NCBI GenBank assembly: GCA_028289285.1
Contig: JANQRF010000002.1
Coordinates: forward strand, 62,001-126,000
Length of the DNA stretch: 64,000 nucleotides
Origin: Alphaproteobacteria bacterium
GTDB lineage: Bacteria; Pseudomonadota; Alphaproteobacteria; Micavibrionales; Micavibrionaceae
Direction: 5' to 3'
Shown in pieces: positions 32,913-40,661 of this stretch. The position numbers and the translations under genes were made by a program. The notes beneath the pieces were generated by a model. The model ran no database searches. It was given only the letters and a program-made list of their open reading frames with translations, and had not been told where the DNA came from. Each line of letters opens with the position of its first letter. The stretch's first letter is position 1.

Positions 32913-33269
32913 ATGACAGTGCATGCAGTACAAGATGTTTATGATGTGATGGAGGCCCGCTATGGCGCGGCCTTTACGCAGGATATCCGCGATAAGCTTG
33001 CGGTCGTTCAGGCGCGAGAGATTCAGTATCTTGAAATGAAACAAATGGTGGAGATTATGTTTCGCTACCGTGAGCGCTTGCGCGCCTTTATCGTTCAATA
33101 CCGGAAATGGAAGCATGACTATGCGCTTGAAACGGATACTGTTGAAAAGGTCTATAAAGGGTATGAAGGTCTCTTCCTGCGCCGCCAGCTGAAAGATGCC
33201 TGGCAGCTTTATCTCATGGCCAATCGTGACTATCACGAAATGCAGCGCACCTATCTGTCACAGATTTAA
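32913..33269 (+). CDS. small helical protein of unknown function
   Basis: A 118-residue, highly charged all-helical protein (MTVHAVQDVYDVMEARYG start; later RERLRAFIVQYRKWKHDY and LRRQLKDAWQLYLMANRDY) with many Tyr, Arg and Glu. No signal peptide, no cysteine. The reading frame is open back to an ATG at 32811, but the promoter at 32878-32905 and the loss of helical character upstream point to the start at 32913. Not recognised. A strong hairpin follows at 33297-33319. Confidence 0.55.
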   Translation: MTVHAVQDVYDVMEARYGAAFTQDIRDKLAVVQAREIQYLEMKQMVEIMFRYRERLRAFIVQYRKWKHDYALETDTVEKVYKGYEGLFLRRQLKDAWQLYLMANRDYHEMQRTYLSQI

Positions 33270-33296
33270 TTTTTTCCAGATCTAAAACATAAAAAA

Positions 33297-33319
33297 TCCG
33301 GCGGGTATACCACGCCGGA
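33297..33319 (-). terminator. intrinsic terminator, leftward
   Basis: TCCGGCG at 33297-33303 pairs with CGCCGGA at 33313-33319, with GG/CC inside the loop. On the minus strand the hairpin is followed by TTTTTTATGTTTT, so it ends the message of the methyltransferase-like gene at 33380. Confidence 0.7.
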
Positions 33320-33379
33320 AAATCTTTTATCTTCTAAGCCAAACAGCCAAGCGGCTTAATTTTTTAATTTAAATCAGAT

Positions 33380-34639
33380 TTAAGCTACTGCTAATTTTAT
33401 TTGATGGGGCCTTGTGTTGCCTACTATTAAAGAGGTTGCTCTTGGTCTTCTGCTGCGGTTAGAAAGAGTGGGCATTTGATGTTTTTCCAATACTGCCGGG
33501 CGATGGTCTGTTTTTTCAAAAATATAAAAGTTTAAACCAGTATTCTCTCCCATATTCACATCATGAGTCATGCCAGTATTATTTGTGCTTCTACTAGTTA
33601 TTACATCTTGCGGAGGTCTCAAAGAGTACATCATATGCAAGGTGCTATATTGAGGAATATCAACATCAACATGTTTGTTGCCCCCATTCATAACCTGAAT
33701 GGTCTGTCTTTGTTGTGCAACCAGTCTATGTGCGTAAAGAGCTGATCTTGTATAGAATTTTGGATCGTAAGTGAAAAGTAAAGCACCTTCCTCATCATGT
33801 ATTTCTAAACCTTTGATTTCCTCGGGGCCTTCCCTGCGTATTACTTCTAATCCGTTCAGGAAAAACTCGTCCAACTTTGGAGATCTGTAATATCCCTGAC
33901 TTTCGTCATAACCGCTAAAACAATCAAACCCAATTACAGATCCTTCTGCTCCAAATTCGCCTAAAAGAGCCATTCTTTTGTCTATGGTGCCGGTTGGTAT
34001 TGTTTCCGTGTTTGGGACCTCTTCGATATTTCCGAAAGTGGCCCCTGTGCTGATAACGCCCGTTTTTACATTTTTTCTTGATTGGCTGTCAAAATGCTCG
34101 CGCATAATCTGATCGAATTTTTTACCAGATATTCGGGTAAAATCTGCCTGAATCGCCCTAACAACAAAATCTGCTCCTATTTCATGTCCCAGGTCATGCA
34201 GCGCTCTTATATTTTCTTTTAGAAAATCTAAGGAAACATCTACAAGGACTACCTCGATTTTTTTATTTTTACCGCGCTGTTCAATGACCTCTCTGATAAG
34301 GGCGCCTTCCTGATTCATAAACGCGTCATAACTTCCGGCGCCTATGATTACTAATCGATCAACATCTCTGTATCTTGTTGCTATCGTTCTTGCATGATCT
34401 TTAAATATTCTCGCTGGAGCAGTATCTTCTAGTCTCCTATCAGTACGTTCTTTTAAAAAGTCAGTATATAATTTTGAGCCTTTTTCATCTCCATATAATA
34501 CTGGCGCAGCAATACCGCGCACCTGACTGTGGAGCAAAAGCGTGCCTATTCTTTTTGCTTCTCTGTGGAGATCAAAGCCCGCAAATGAAATATGCTGCTC
34601 TAAATCTATTAAGTTATCTTTATCTATGTCACTTAGCAT
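33380..34639 (-). CDS. EgtD-like (Methyltransf_33) SAM-dependent methyltransferase homologue
   Basis: A 419-residue protein. The motif order follows EgtD, the histidine N-alpha-methyltransferase: GDEKGSKLYTDFL near residue 50 (EgtD: DERGSELFEAI), a SAM strand LVIIGAGSYD at about 95-104, VVLVDVSLDFLKENI, then TGATFGNIEEVP in place of GSTIGNF, and IGFDCFSGYD in place of the D-x-x-K-D motif. The C-terminal 130 residues, Asn/Arg/Thr-rich, have no counterpart I know. Sequence is AT-rich relative to neighbours. It lies 8 bp after an XRE regulator gene. Ergothioneine partners such as EgtB are not nearby, so the substrate is open. Confidence 0.55.
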   Translation of the reverse strand: MLSDIDKDNLIDLEQHISFAGFDLHREAKRIGTLLLHSQVRGIAAPVLYGDEKGSKLYTDFLKERTDRRLEDTAPARIFKDHARTIATRYRDVDRLVIIGAGSYDAFMNQEGALIREVIEQRGKNKKIEVVLVDVSLDFLKENIRALHDLGHEIGADFVVRAIQADFTRISGKKFDQIMREHFDSQSRKNVKTGVISTGATFGNIEEVPNTETIPTGTIDKRMALLGEFGAEGSVIGFDCFSGYDESQGYYRSPKLDEFFLNGLEVIRREGPEEIKGLEIHDEEGALLFTYDPKFYTRSALYAHRLVAQQRQTIQVMNGGNKHVDVDIPQYSTLHMMYSLRPPQDVITSRSTNNTGMTHDVNMGENTGLNFYIFEKTDHRPAVLEKHQMPTLSNRSRRPRATSLIVGNTRPHQIKLAVA

Positions 34640-34647
34640 GATTTTTT

Positions 34648-35310
34648 TTATAAATGCTTTTGTATATTTTCACCTGAGATTTTGCTGGCTCTTTGCCACA
34701 TATCGTCAAATTGAACCTTGTAAGCCTCGGCAATGCTGGCATATTTCAAAACGATGATGGAGGGTGTTCCATCAAAAAGAAAAATGGCCAGAGTGTTGCC
34801 GAACACGTAAAACGGCACGGATGCAAATAGCTCTTTTGGTATCCATTTATATTCTGCATAATTGGAACCCGGCGCGTAATCATCTCCTTCTTTTGTCAAA
34901 ATTTTATAACATTTTCTATTCAAGTCACTAACACGATCAACATGCACTTTTGCATATTCATCGAGGGCTTTAACAAATAAACGTTCATCAACATTACTTA
35001 CAAATACGTGTTCATTATATTCACGCAAAAAGTTATAAATATCGTCATAAAATTCTATAAACCCATCTTTACCCCTGAATACGCGGACATCGCCACTTCT
35101 TTGCCGGATACCGTCGAGCCCGATAAATTCAATACCTGAATTTTCAAACGTCTTCCTAAGAGTCTTTAACGTACTCTCTCTTGGACTTGTCGTTCCGTTT
35201 TCAATTGCGCCGATCGATGTTGCAGAGATTCCCGTGCGCTGCGATAGGTCCTGCTGGCTCCATCCTAAAATACCGCGCGCACCGCGTATCTGTGCTGTTG
35301 TAATACTCAT
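34648..35310 (-). CDS. XRE-family regulator with sensor-like C-terminal domain
   Basis: A 220-residue protein. A helix-turn-helix of the XRE type covers residues 3-60 (RGARGILGWSQQDLSQRTG, then ISATSIGAIENGTTSPRE). The C-terminal 130 residues (FYDDIYNFLREYNEHVFVSNVDE ... EYKWIPKELFASVPFYVFGN ... IIVLKYASIAEAYKVQFD) resemble the effector-binding domain of TrmB-like regulators, given here in part. I chose the ATG at 35310; a GTG at 35322 only adds MWTK. Two inverted repeats lie upstream. It probably controls itself and the methyltransferase-like gene downstream. Confidence 0.75.
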   Translation of the reverse strand: MSITTAQIRGARGILGWSQQDLSQRTGISATSIGAIENGTTSPRESTLKTLRKTFENSGIEFIGLDGIRQRSGDVRVFRGKDGFIEFYDDIYNFLREYNEHVFVSNVDERLFVKALDEYAKVHVDRVSDLNRKCYKILTKEGDDYAPGSNYAEYKWIPKELFASVPFYVFGNTLAIFLFDGTPSIIVLKYASIAEAYKVQFDDMWQRASKISGENIQKHL

Positions 35311-35322
35311 CTTTGTCCACAC

Positions 35323-35335
35323 AACGTCTGACGTT
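35323..35335. promoter_or_regulatory. candidate XRE operator
   Basis: AACGT-CTG-ACGTT, a perfect 5-bp inverted repeat 13 bp before the XRE start codon, in the leader or core promoter of that gene. Confidence 0.4.
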
Positions 35336-35398
35336 ATTACGCTTCGTTATACACCCATATAGTCTTAAAGTGACCTCTTTCTATTATAATCTGTAAAA

Positions 35399-35419
35399 TA
35401 ACGCAAGCAAAAAGCGTTA
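35399..35419. promoter_or_regulatory. second inverted repeat between XRE gene and RNA promoter
   Basis: TAACGC (35399-35404), nine bases, GCGTTA (35414-35419): a perfect 6-bp inverted repeat. It contains the same AACG/CGTT core as the repeat at 35323 and lies 20 bp upstream of the rightward promoter. Confidence 0.35.
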
Positions 35420-35439
35420 AAATTGTGTAAATATTTTCG

Positions 35440-35468
35440 TTGACATTATGGCAAAAATTATGAATTAT
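35440..35468 (+). promoter_or_regulatory. rightward promoter of the structured RNA candidate
   Basis: TTGACA at 35440-35445, 17-bp spacer, AATTAT at 35463-35468. The -35 is perfect, the -10 weaker. No convincing gene follows on this strand before 35660. Confidence 0.5.
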
Positions 35469-35474
35469 GCAAGC

Positions 35475-35640
35475 CAAACTTATAAATGACATAAGTTTTT
35501 TGTCTGGAAGCAAGATTCTTTCTCCTCTGAGAACAACTATTGCCCCGGACGATTCTCTTTATGGTGGTAAAGAGAGCGTGTACCCCACACACGTTGAAAC
35601 GGAGCGTTTGGTTTACCCGGCGCTCCGTTTCTTCATTAAA
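35475..35640 (+). ncRNA. candidate structured non-coding RNA, novel
   Basis: The gap between the XRE gene (35310) and the peptidase gene (35660) holds five hairpins placed almost end to end behind a promoter. P1: AAACTTAT 35476-35483 with ATAAGTTT 35491-35498. P2, an imperfect rod: GTCTGG 35502-35507 with CCGGAC 35545-35550, GCAA 35510-35513 with TTGC 35540-35543, TTCTC 35520-35524 with GAGAA 35529-35533. P3: TCTCTTTA 35554-35561 with TAAAGAGA 35568-35575. P4: CGTGT 35577-35581 with ACACG 35589-35593. P5: an 11-bp stem, the terminator. A 61-codon reading frame starting at 35467 lies in the -10 element and has no ribosome site, so I do not call a protein. I cannot match it to a known RNA family. 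Confidence 0.45.
35596..35631 (+). terminator. terminator hairpin, possibly bidirectional
   Basis: GAAACGGAGCG at 35596-35606 pairs perfectly with CGCTCCGTTTC at 35621-35631. A short T-rich TTTCTTCATT follows on the + strand. It may also end the leftward peptidase message, whose stop is at 35660. Confidence 0.6.
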
Positions 35641-35659
35641 TCAATAAGTTAATGGGTTT

Positions 35660-37705
35660 TTACGCTGCTTGCTTATCCAGTAGCCCTTCACGCCTGAAGA
35701 GCGCTTGCGGATCGGCCTCCCGGCCCCGGAACCGCTTATACAGGGTTGCCGGGTGCTCCGATCCGCCTTTGGACAGAATGTGTATGATAAAAGATTCAGC
35801 GGCTTTGGCATCATATAACCCTTCTTCCATAAAGAGTTCAAAGGTATCTGCATCCAGCACTTCCGCCCATTTATAGCTGTAAAAGCCGGCCGCGTAGCCG
35901 CCGCCGAATATATGAGAAAAGGCAGCCGAAAACAGGCCTGCATAGCGCGGAAAGAAACTGGTGTCTTTCATGTGGGTATCCTCAAAGGCGCATACATCCG
36001 TAATCTCAGTAGAATCAGTTGTGTGATACATCATATCCAGAAGCGAAAATCCTACCTGTCGCAAATTGCTCCAGCCGCCCATAAAATTTTTGGCGGCAGC
36101 GACTTTATCGATCAAATCTTTCGGGATCGATTCGCCTGTTTCGTAATGCCGGGCAAAGAGGTCGAGTGTCTCTTTTTTATACAGCCAGTTTTCCTGAAGT
36201 TGTGAGGGGAGCTCTACAAAATCCCATAACGTGGAATAGCCTGCATGCGAAGCATACGTCACATCAGAGAGAAGCACATGGGTTGCATGTCCCATTTCAT
36301 GAAACAGGGTCAGCACTTCATCGAAGGTGAGCAGGGAAGGTTTGTCTTTTGTCGGTTTGGTAAAGTTACAGACGATCGCTGCAACAGGGCGTTTTATCTC
36401 TCCGGCATGAAGGCCCTGGTTGCGGTAATATGTTGCCCATGCACCGGTTTTTTTACCTGTACGCGGGAAGAAATCCGCATAAAGTACGCCCATAAAGTTT
36501 CCGTTTTTTGACCCGGTTACGTCATAGGCCACAACATCCTCATGCCAGACCGGATATGCTTCGTTTTTGGTGAAGCGTAATCCGAAGAGTTTTTCGAAAT
36601 GGGTAAACGTCCCGTCTAACACTTGTTCCAGCGGGAAATAAGGCCGCAGGTCTTCGGATGAATAATCGTACAGCTTTTTTTTCAGTTTTTCCGAATAATA
36701 GGAAATATCCCAGGGTTTCAGGTCTTCGGACCCGTCCGCTTCCTTTGCAAACTCTTTTAAGGTTTCAAGGTCGTGCTGCGCGGCGGGTTTATAAACGGTT
36801 TTTAGTTTATCTAAAAAAACAAAAACGGAGTCTGGCGTTTCGGCCATACGGCGTTCCAGAACAAACGCAGCATGATTGTCATAGCCAAGCAGTTTTGCCC
36901 GTTCATCACGAAGGGAAACGGTATTTAAAATAGTTTCACAATTATCGTATTCGCCGCCAAAGCCTCGGCTTGAAAAGGCCTGCCAAATCTGTTCGCGTAA
37001 GGTCCGGTTATCTGCATAAGTGACAAAGGGTATATAGCTTGGATAATCCAGCGTGAAGATCCAGCCTTCCAGTCCTTTTTCCTCTGCGGCATGCTTGGCC
37101 ATGCCAAGTACGCTTTCCGGAAGTCCGGCGAGATCTTTTTCATTTGTAATATGAAGGGTAAATGCATCAGCTGATTTTTTTACATTATTGTTAAAAGCAG
37201 GCCCGAGTTTGGAAAGCTCTTCGTTAATCTCGCGCAGGCGTGTTTTTTTATCGTCGGGTAAAAGTGCGCCGCCGCGGACAAAATTCTTGTAACAGTCGTC
37301 CAAAAGTGTTTCTTGTTCAATCGTTAAATCCAGCGACTCTTTTTGATCATAAACCGCTTTCACGCGTGCGAAGATATCCGGGTCCAGGGCAACGTCGCTG
37401 GAAAAATTTGCACTCAAAGGGCCGATCTCTTCGGCTAGTTTTTCCAGCGCGTCCGTCCCGGCAGCGGAAAGTAAATTGTAAAAAACACTTGTAACGATAT
37501 CCAGGCGCTCTGAACAGGTTTCAAGCGCGATGATCGTGTTTTCAAAATTAGGGGTATCCGGGTTGTTTTTCAGGGTTTGAATATTCTGCCGTGCCTCTTC
37601 AATCGCCTGTTTTACGGCAGGCAGGTAATGCTCTTCTTGAATAATATCAAAGGGTGGGGCCTCGTGCGGGGCAGTAAACGGGGCAAGCAACGGATTTTCA
37701 GACAT
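35660..37705 (-). CDS. M3-family oligopeptidase (oligopeptidase A / Dcp-like)
   Basis: A 681-residue zinc metallopeptidase, normal length for the thimet oligopeptidase family. The zinc motif HEMGH is at about residues 469-473 with the third ligand in WDFVELPSQ some 25 residues on; a C-terminal FGGGYAAGFYSYKWAEV segment is typical of the family. No signal peptide, so it acts in the cytoplasm on oligopeptides, including cleaved signal peptides in E. coli PrlC. It is divergent from mnmC with 46 bp between them. Confidence 0.93.
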   Translation of the reverse strand: MSENPLLAPFTAPHEAPPFDIIQEEHYLPAVKQAIEEARQNIQTLKNNPDTPNFENTIIALETCSERLDIVTSVFYNLLSAAGTDALEKLAEEIGPLSANFSSDVALDPDIFARVKAVYDQKESLDLTIEQETLLDDCYKNFVRGGALLPDDKKTRLREINEELSKLGPAFNNNVKKSADAFTLHITNEKDLAGLPESVLGMAKHAAEEKGLEGWIFTLDYPSYIPFVTYADNRTLREQIWQAFSSRGFGGEYDNCETILNTVSLRDERAKLLGYDNHAAFVLERRMAETPDSVFVFLDKLKTVYKPAAQHDLETLKEFAKEADGSEDLKPWDISYYSEKLKKKLYDYSSEDLRPYFPLEQVLDGTFTHFEKLFGLRFTKNEAYPVWHEDVVAYDVTGSKNGNFMGVLYADFFPRTGKKTGAWATYYRNQGLHAGEIKRPVAAIVCNFTKPTKDKPSLLTFDEVLTLFHEMGHATHVLLSDVTYASHAGYSTLWDFVELPSQLQENWLYKKETLDLFARHYETGESIPKDLIDKVAAAKNFMGGWSNLRQVGFSLLDMMYHTTDSTEITDVCAFEDTHMKDTSFFPRYAGLFSAAFSHIFGGGYAAGFYSYKWAEVLDADTFELFMEEGLYDAKAAESFIIHILSKGGSEHPATLYKRFRGREADPQALFRREGLLDKQAA

Positions 37706-37751
37706 ATAAACAAACCTTTCTTTTTTTGGTCTGACTTATTATATGGGGTGA

Positions 37752-39458
37752 ATGACCCGGCCGCCAAGATCAGAAATGTTTGATGATGTGTATTTTTCAG
37801 CCCTGGGGGGACTGGAAGAAACACGGCATGTCTTTATAGACGGTAATAACCTGCCCGCGCGCTGGGTAGATCAAAGCCGTTTTACGGTTTGTGAAACAGG
37901 ATTCGGTACAGGCCTGAATTTTCTCACCGCCTGGGCGTTATTTGAAGAAACGGCCCCCGCAGATGCTGTTCTGGATTATATTTCTTTTGAAAAATACCCG
38001 TTAAAGCCGGAAGATATAAAAACCTATCTTGCGCCGTGGAATCATGTTTTTGGAAGCAGGCTGGACCATCTCTGCCGGGAATACCCAATGCGTGCGCCCG
38101 GCTTTCACCGGATTGTATTTTTGCCGCGGGTTATTCTAACGCTGATCTTTGACGATGTGAATGAGGCTTTGCCGGAACTAGAAGCCAATGTTGATTGCTG
38201 GTTTTTAGATGGATTTACGCCTGCCAAAAACCCAGAGATGTGGACCCAGACCGTGTTTGAAAATATGGTGCGGCTTAGCAATAAAGATGCAAGCTTTGCC
38301 ACCTTTACAGCAGCAGGAGATGTTCGCCGTGGTCTCGAACAAGCCGGATTTGAGGTACGTAAAGAAAAAGGCTTTGCGCATAAACGCGACATGCTCTGCG
38401 GGCGTTTTACCGGACCGGGAAGAGAGAAAAAGAAAAAGCATAAATCCGTTTCCATTCTCGGCGGCGGCCTGGCAGGTACGGCCTGTGCGCATGTCTTTCA
38501 ACAATATGGGCTTGACCCGGTTTTATATGAGAAGACTTTAGAACTGGGGGCAGGAGCCTCGGGTAATCAAACAGGGCTTTATAATCCGCGCCTGACGGCT
38601 TTGCGTGACCCGGTTTCAAATTTTTATGCGCCAGCTTTTATGCAGGGTCTGCGTAGCTTTTCTAAATCTAAAGATATTGATTTTCATCCATGTGGCGCAT
38701 TGCATCTCGTCACCAACGAGGATAAGAAAAAGCGTTTTGCTCAAACCGCTCAAAACTGGAGCTGGCAGGAAGGGGCGCTTCAATATCTTAATTCCGATCA
38801 GGCATCTGATATTGCAGGTATAGAGCTTGATCATGAAGCGCTTTACCTGCCGCAATCAGGCAGTATCAATCCAAAAAAATTATGTGAAGCTTATGCGGAA
38901 GGCACAGAAATTTATTTTAACAAAACGCCTGCTCTTGAAGAATTAAAAACAGATGCAGTTTGTCTGGCAAATGGTGCAGGTGTTTTGGATATATGTGCCA
39001 ATCTTCCCGTTCATACGGTCCGCGGACAGGTGAGCTATGTTGCGCCAACATCCATTAGTCAAAAACTGAAAACAGCTTTATGTTATAGTGGGTATATTTC
39101 TCCGATCGTAAATGGAGAGCATGTCATCGGATCGACCTTTCAAAAATGGCTCACCCATACGGATATTCTAGAAGAAGATCATGAAACTAATCTTTCAAAA
39201 CTTGTCGAAGCTGTGCCTGCCTTATACGGTTTGAAAGCACAGCACGGCTGGGCGGCATTACGCACGACATCCAAAGATCACTTTCCGGTGATTGGGCATT
39301 ATAAAGATAATGTTTACATGAGCACGGCGCACGGATCGCATGGATCGCTCAGTACATTGATGGGCGCGCATTTATTAGCCGATCTACTGCGTGGTGGGCC
39401 GCTTTGCTTGCCGAAATTCTCTGTAAAAGCACTCACACCAGACCGGTTTTTTAAATAA
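37752..39458 (+). CDS. mnmC: bifunctional tRNA 5-methylaminomethyl-2-thiouridine biosynthesis protein MnmC
   Basis: A 568-residue two-domain enzyme. Residues 1-225 are the MnmC2/MnmD methyltransferase (ETGFGTGLN at 48-56, WFLDGFTPAKNPEMW), and from about residue 232 the MnmC1 FAD-dependent oxidoreductase (SILGGGLAGTACAHVF). Together they turn cmnm5(s2)U34 into mnm5(s2)U34 in tRNAs for Lys, Glu and others. GGGGTGA precedes the ATG closely. Both halves look intact. Compared with the 668-residue E. coli enzyme it is about 100 residues shorter. Confidence 0.93.
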   Translation: MTRPPRSEMFDDVYFSALGGLEETRHVFIDGNNLPARWVDQSRFTVCETGFGTGLNFLTAWALFEETAPADAVLDYISFEKYPLKPEDIKTYLAPWNHVFGSRLDHLCREYPMRAPGFHRIVFLPRVILTLIFDDVNEALPELEANVDCWFLDGFTPAKNPEMWTQTVFENMVRLSNKDASFATFTAAGDVRRGLEQAGFEVRKEKGFAHKRDMLCGRFTGPGREKKKKHKSVSILGGGLAGTACAHVFQQYGLDPVLYEKTLELGAGASGNQTGLYNPRLTALRDPVSNFYAPAFMQGLRSFSKSKDIDFHPCGALHLVTNEDKKKRFAQTAQNWSWQEGALQYLNSDQASDIAGIELDHEALYLPQSGSINPKKLCEAYAEGTEIYFNKTPALEELKTDAVCLANGAGVLDICANLPVHTVRGQVSYVAPTSISQKLKTALCYSGYISPIVNGEHVIGSTFQKWLTHTDILEEDHETNLSKLVEAVPALYGLKAQHGWAALRTTSKDHFPVIGHYKDNVYMSTAHGSHGSLSTLMGAHLLADLLRGGPLCLPKFSVKALTPDRFFK

Positions 39459-39533
39459 AATTCGAAGTGATTTTCGCAGGTTTTTTTGCCTATCCATGTT
39501 ATAATGGTATTTGGAAACGAAAAGGATGAGTTT

Positions 39534-39719
39534 ATGAAATCTTTTATTTTCAACTACTTACGCTTAGAGCATGGAGCTACAGCCATTGAATACGGTCTGA
39601 TTGCATCGGGTGTATGTTTGGTGATTGCCGCCTCTATTTTTGGGTTCGGTGCAGAGCTTGAATCTATGATCACGGGCTTTTCAAGTGCGCTGGACGGTGA
39701 TCCTACGAATAATAACTAA
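39534..39719 (+). CDS. Flp/Fap pilin, second copy (convergent to Tad operon)
   Basis: A 61-residue type IVb prepilin. The leader ends at Gly14 and is cleaved before Ala15; the mature N-terminus ATAIEYGLIA has Glu at +5, followed by a hydrophobic helix. I chose the ATG at 39534 (GGATGAGTTT before it); upstream in-frame codons to 39486 precede the conserved pilin start. A TATAAT at 39500-39505 is a good -10, but no clear -35 is seen. The stop at 39717-39719 abuts the tadC stop. Its sequence differs from the main flp at 48385, so it is a diverged paralogue. Confidence 0.88.
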   Translation: MKSFIFNYLRLEHGATAIEYGLIASGVCLVIAASIFGFGAELESMITGFSSALDGDPTNNN

Positions 39720-40658
39720 TTACATTGTCGCTTCAATAATTGCCGGGCCGAGAATGACAACAAACAAGGCTGGCAGGAAAAATAAAATCATCGGCACGGT
39801 TAGTTTCGGCGGAAGTGCAGCTGCTTTTTGCTCGGCAATCGACATGCGGATTTCCCGCAATTCATCAGACATAACTTTTAAAGCTTGCGAAATTGATGTT
39901 CCGTATTGTTCTGCCTGAATAAGCGCGGTTGAAAAAGATTTCCCGTATCCGCCGACACGTCGTCCAAAATCACTTAACGCCGTCCGACGGTCGTTCAGCA
40001 TTGCCATTTCGGCTGTGAGAATACCAAGCTCTTCCGCAAGCGTTTCATTATGTTCGGCTGTTTCAGCGGCGACACGGTCAATGGCTTGTTCAATACCGAT
40101 CCCGCCTTGTACGCAGATCACCATCATATCAAGCGCATCCGGAAAGGATGTATTCAGATCTTCCTGGCGTTTAATGCCCTGGTTCTTGATCAGAATGCGC
40201 GGCAGGAAAAACCCACCAAAAATAGCGCCAAGCAGGATCAGCATCTGCATGCCGCCGGATACTTCTTTTTCACCTGCGGCCAGAATGATCATAGCAAAAA
40301 CAACAAAGAAAACAGGTAAGCCAATCATAGCGCCTAAATATTTCATCGGCGCATTTGGATCGCGAATTCCGGCAAGAAGGAGTTGGTCGCGCAGCTTTTC
40401 TCCAAAGCTTCCGAACATTTGCTGCATTTTGAAAAAGCTTGCGACAGAATCTTTAGCGGAGACGGCTTGCTGGCCTTTCTTTTCAAGATCACTTTTATGT
40501 TGCGCCATGAGGTCTTTGCGGCGTTTTTCAATGATTTCCTTATAGCGCTCGCGTCGGCGGGAGCGTTGGATGAATAGTCCAGAGAATACAGCAATCGAGA
40601 CCAACGCTGCGACAATGGTTAGGGGAAGAATAAAATCTGAACCTTCAAGACCAAACAT
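39720..40658 (-). CDS. tadC: Tad pilus inner-membrane protein TadC
   Basis: A 312-residue T2SSF-domain membrane protein. An N-terminal helix is followed by a basic cytoplasmic part (RSRRRERYKEIIEKRRKDL), then two central helices and the F-domain (SFPDALDMMVICVQGGIGIE), and a C-terminal helix FFLPALFVVILGPAIIEA. TadC pairs with TadB as the platform on which the TadA ATPase drives Flp assembly. The gene begins 3 bp after tadB ends and is the last visible gene of the operon. No tadD/E/F/G follow in this window. Confidence 0.92.
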   Translation of the reverse strand: MFGLEGSDFILPLTIVAALVSIAVFSGLFIQRSRRRERYKEIIEKRRKDLMAQHKSDLEKKGQQAVSAKDSVASFFKMQQMFGSFGEKLRDQLLLAGIRDPNAPMKYLGAMIGLPVFFVVFAMIILAAGEKEVSGGMQMLILLGAIFGGFFLPRILIKNQGIKRQEDLNTSFPDALDMMVICVQGGIGIEQAIDRVAAETAEHNETLAEELGILTAEMAMLNDRRTALSDFGRRVGGYGKSFSTALIQAEQYGTSISQALKVMSDELREIRMSIAEQKAAALPPKLTVPMILFFLPALFVVILGPAIIEATM

Positions 40659-40661
40659 ATT

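Noticed and set aside
33369-33383. Second exact CtrA consensus, TTAA-ATCAGAT-TTAA
   Set aside because: It lies between convergent gene ends and overlaps the stop of the EgtD-like gene, with no promoter or gene start to control. AT-rich sequence makes a chance match likely.
35467-35652. 61-codon reading frame in the gap before the M3 peptidase
   Set aside because: Its ATG is inside the -10 element of the candidate promoter, there is no ribosome site, and the region is better explained as folded RNA.
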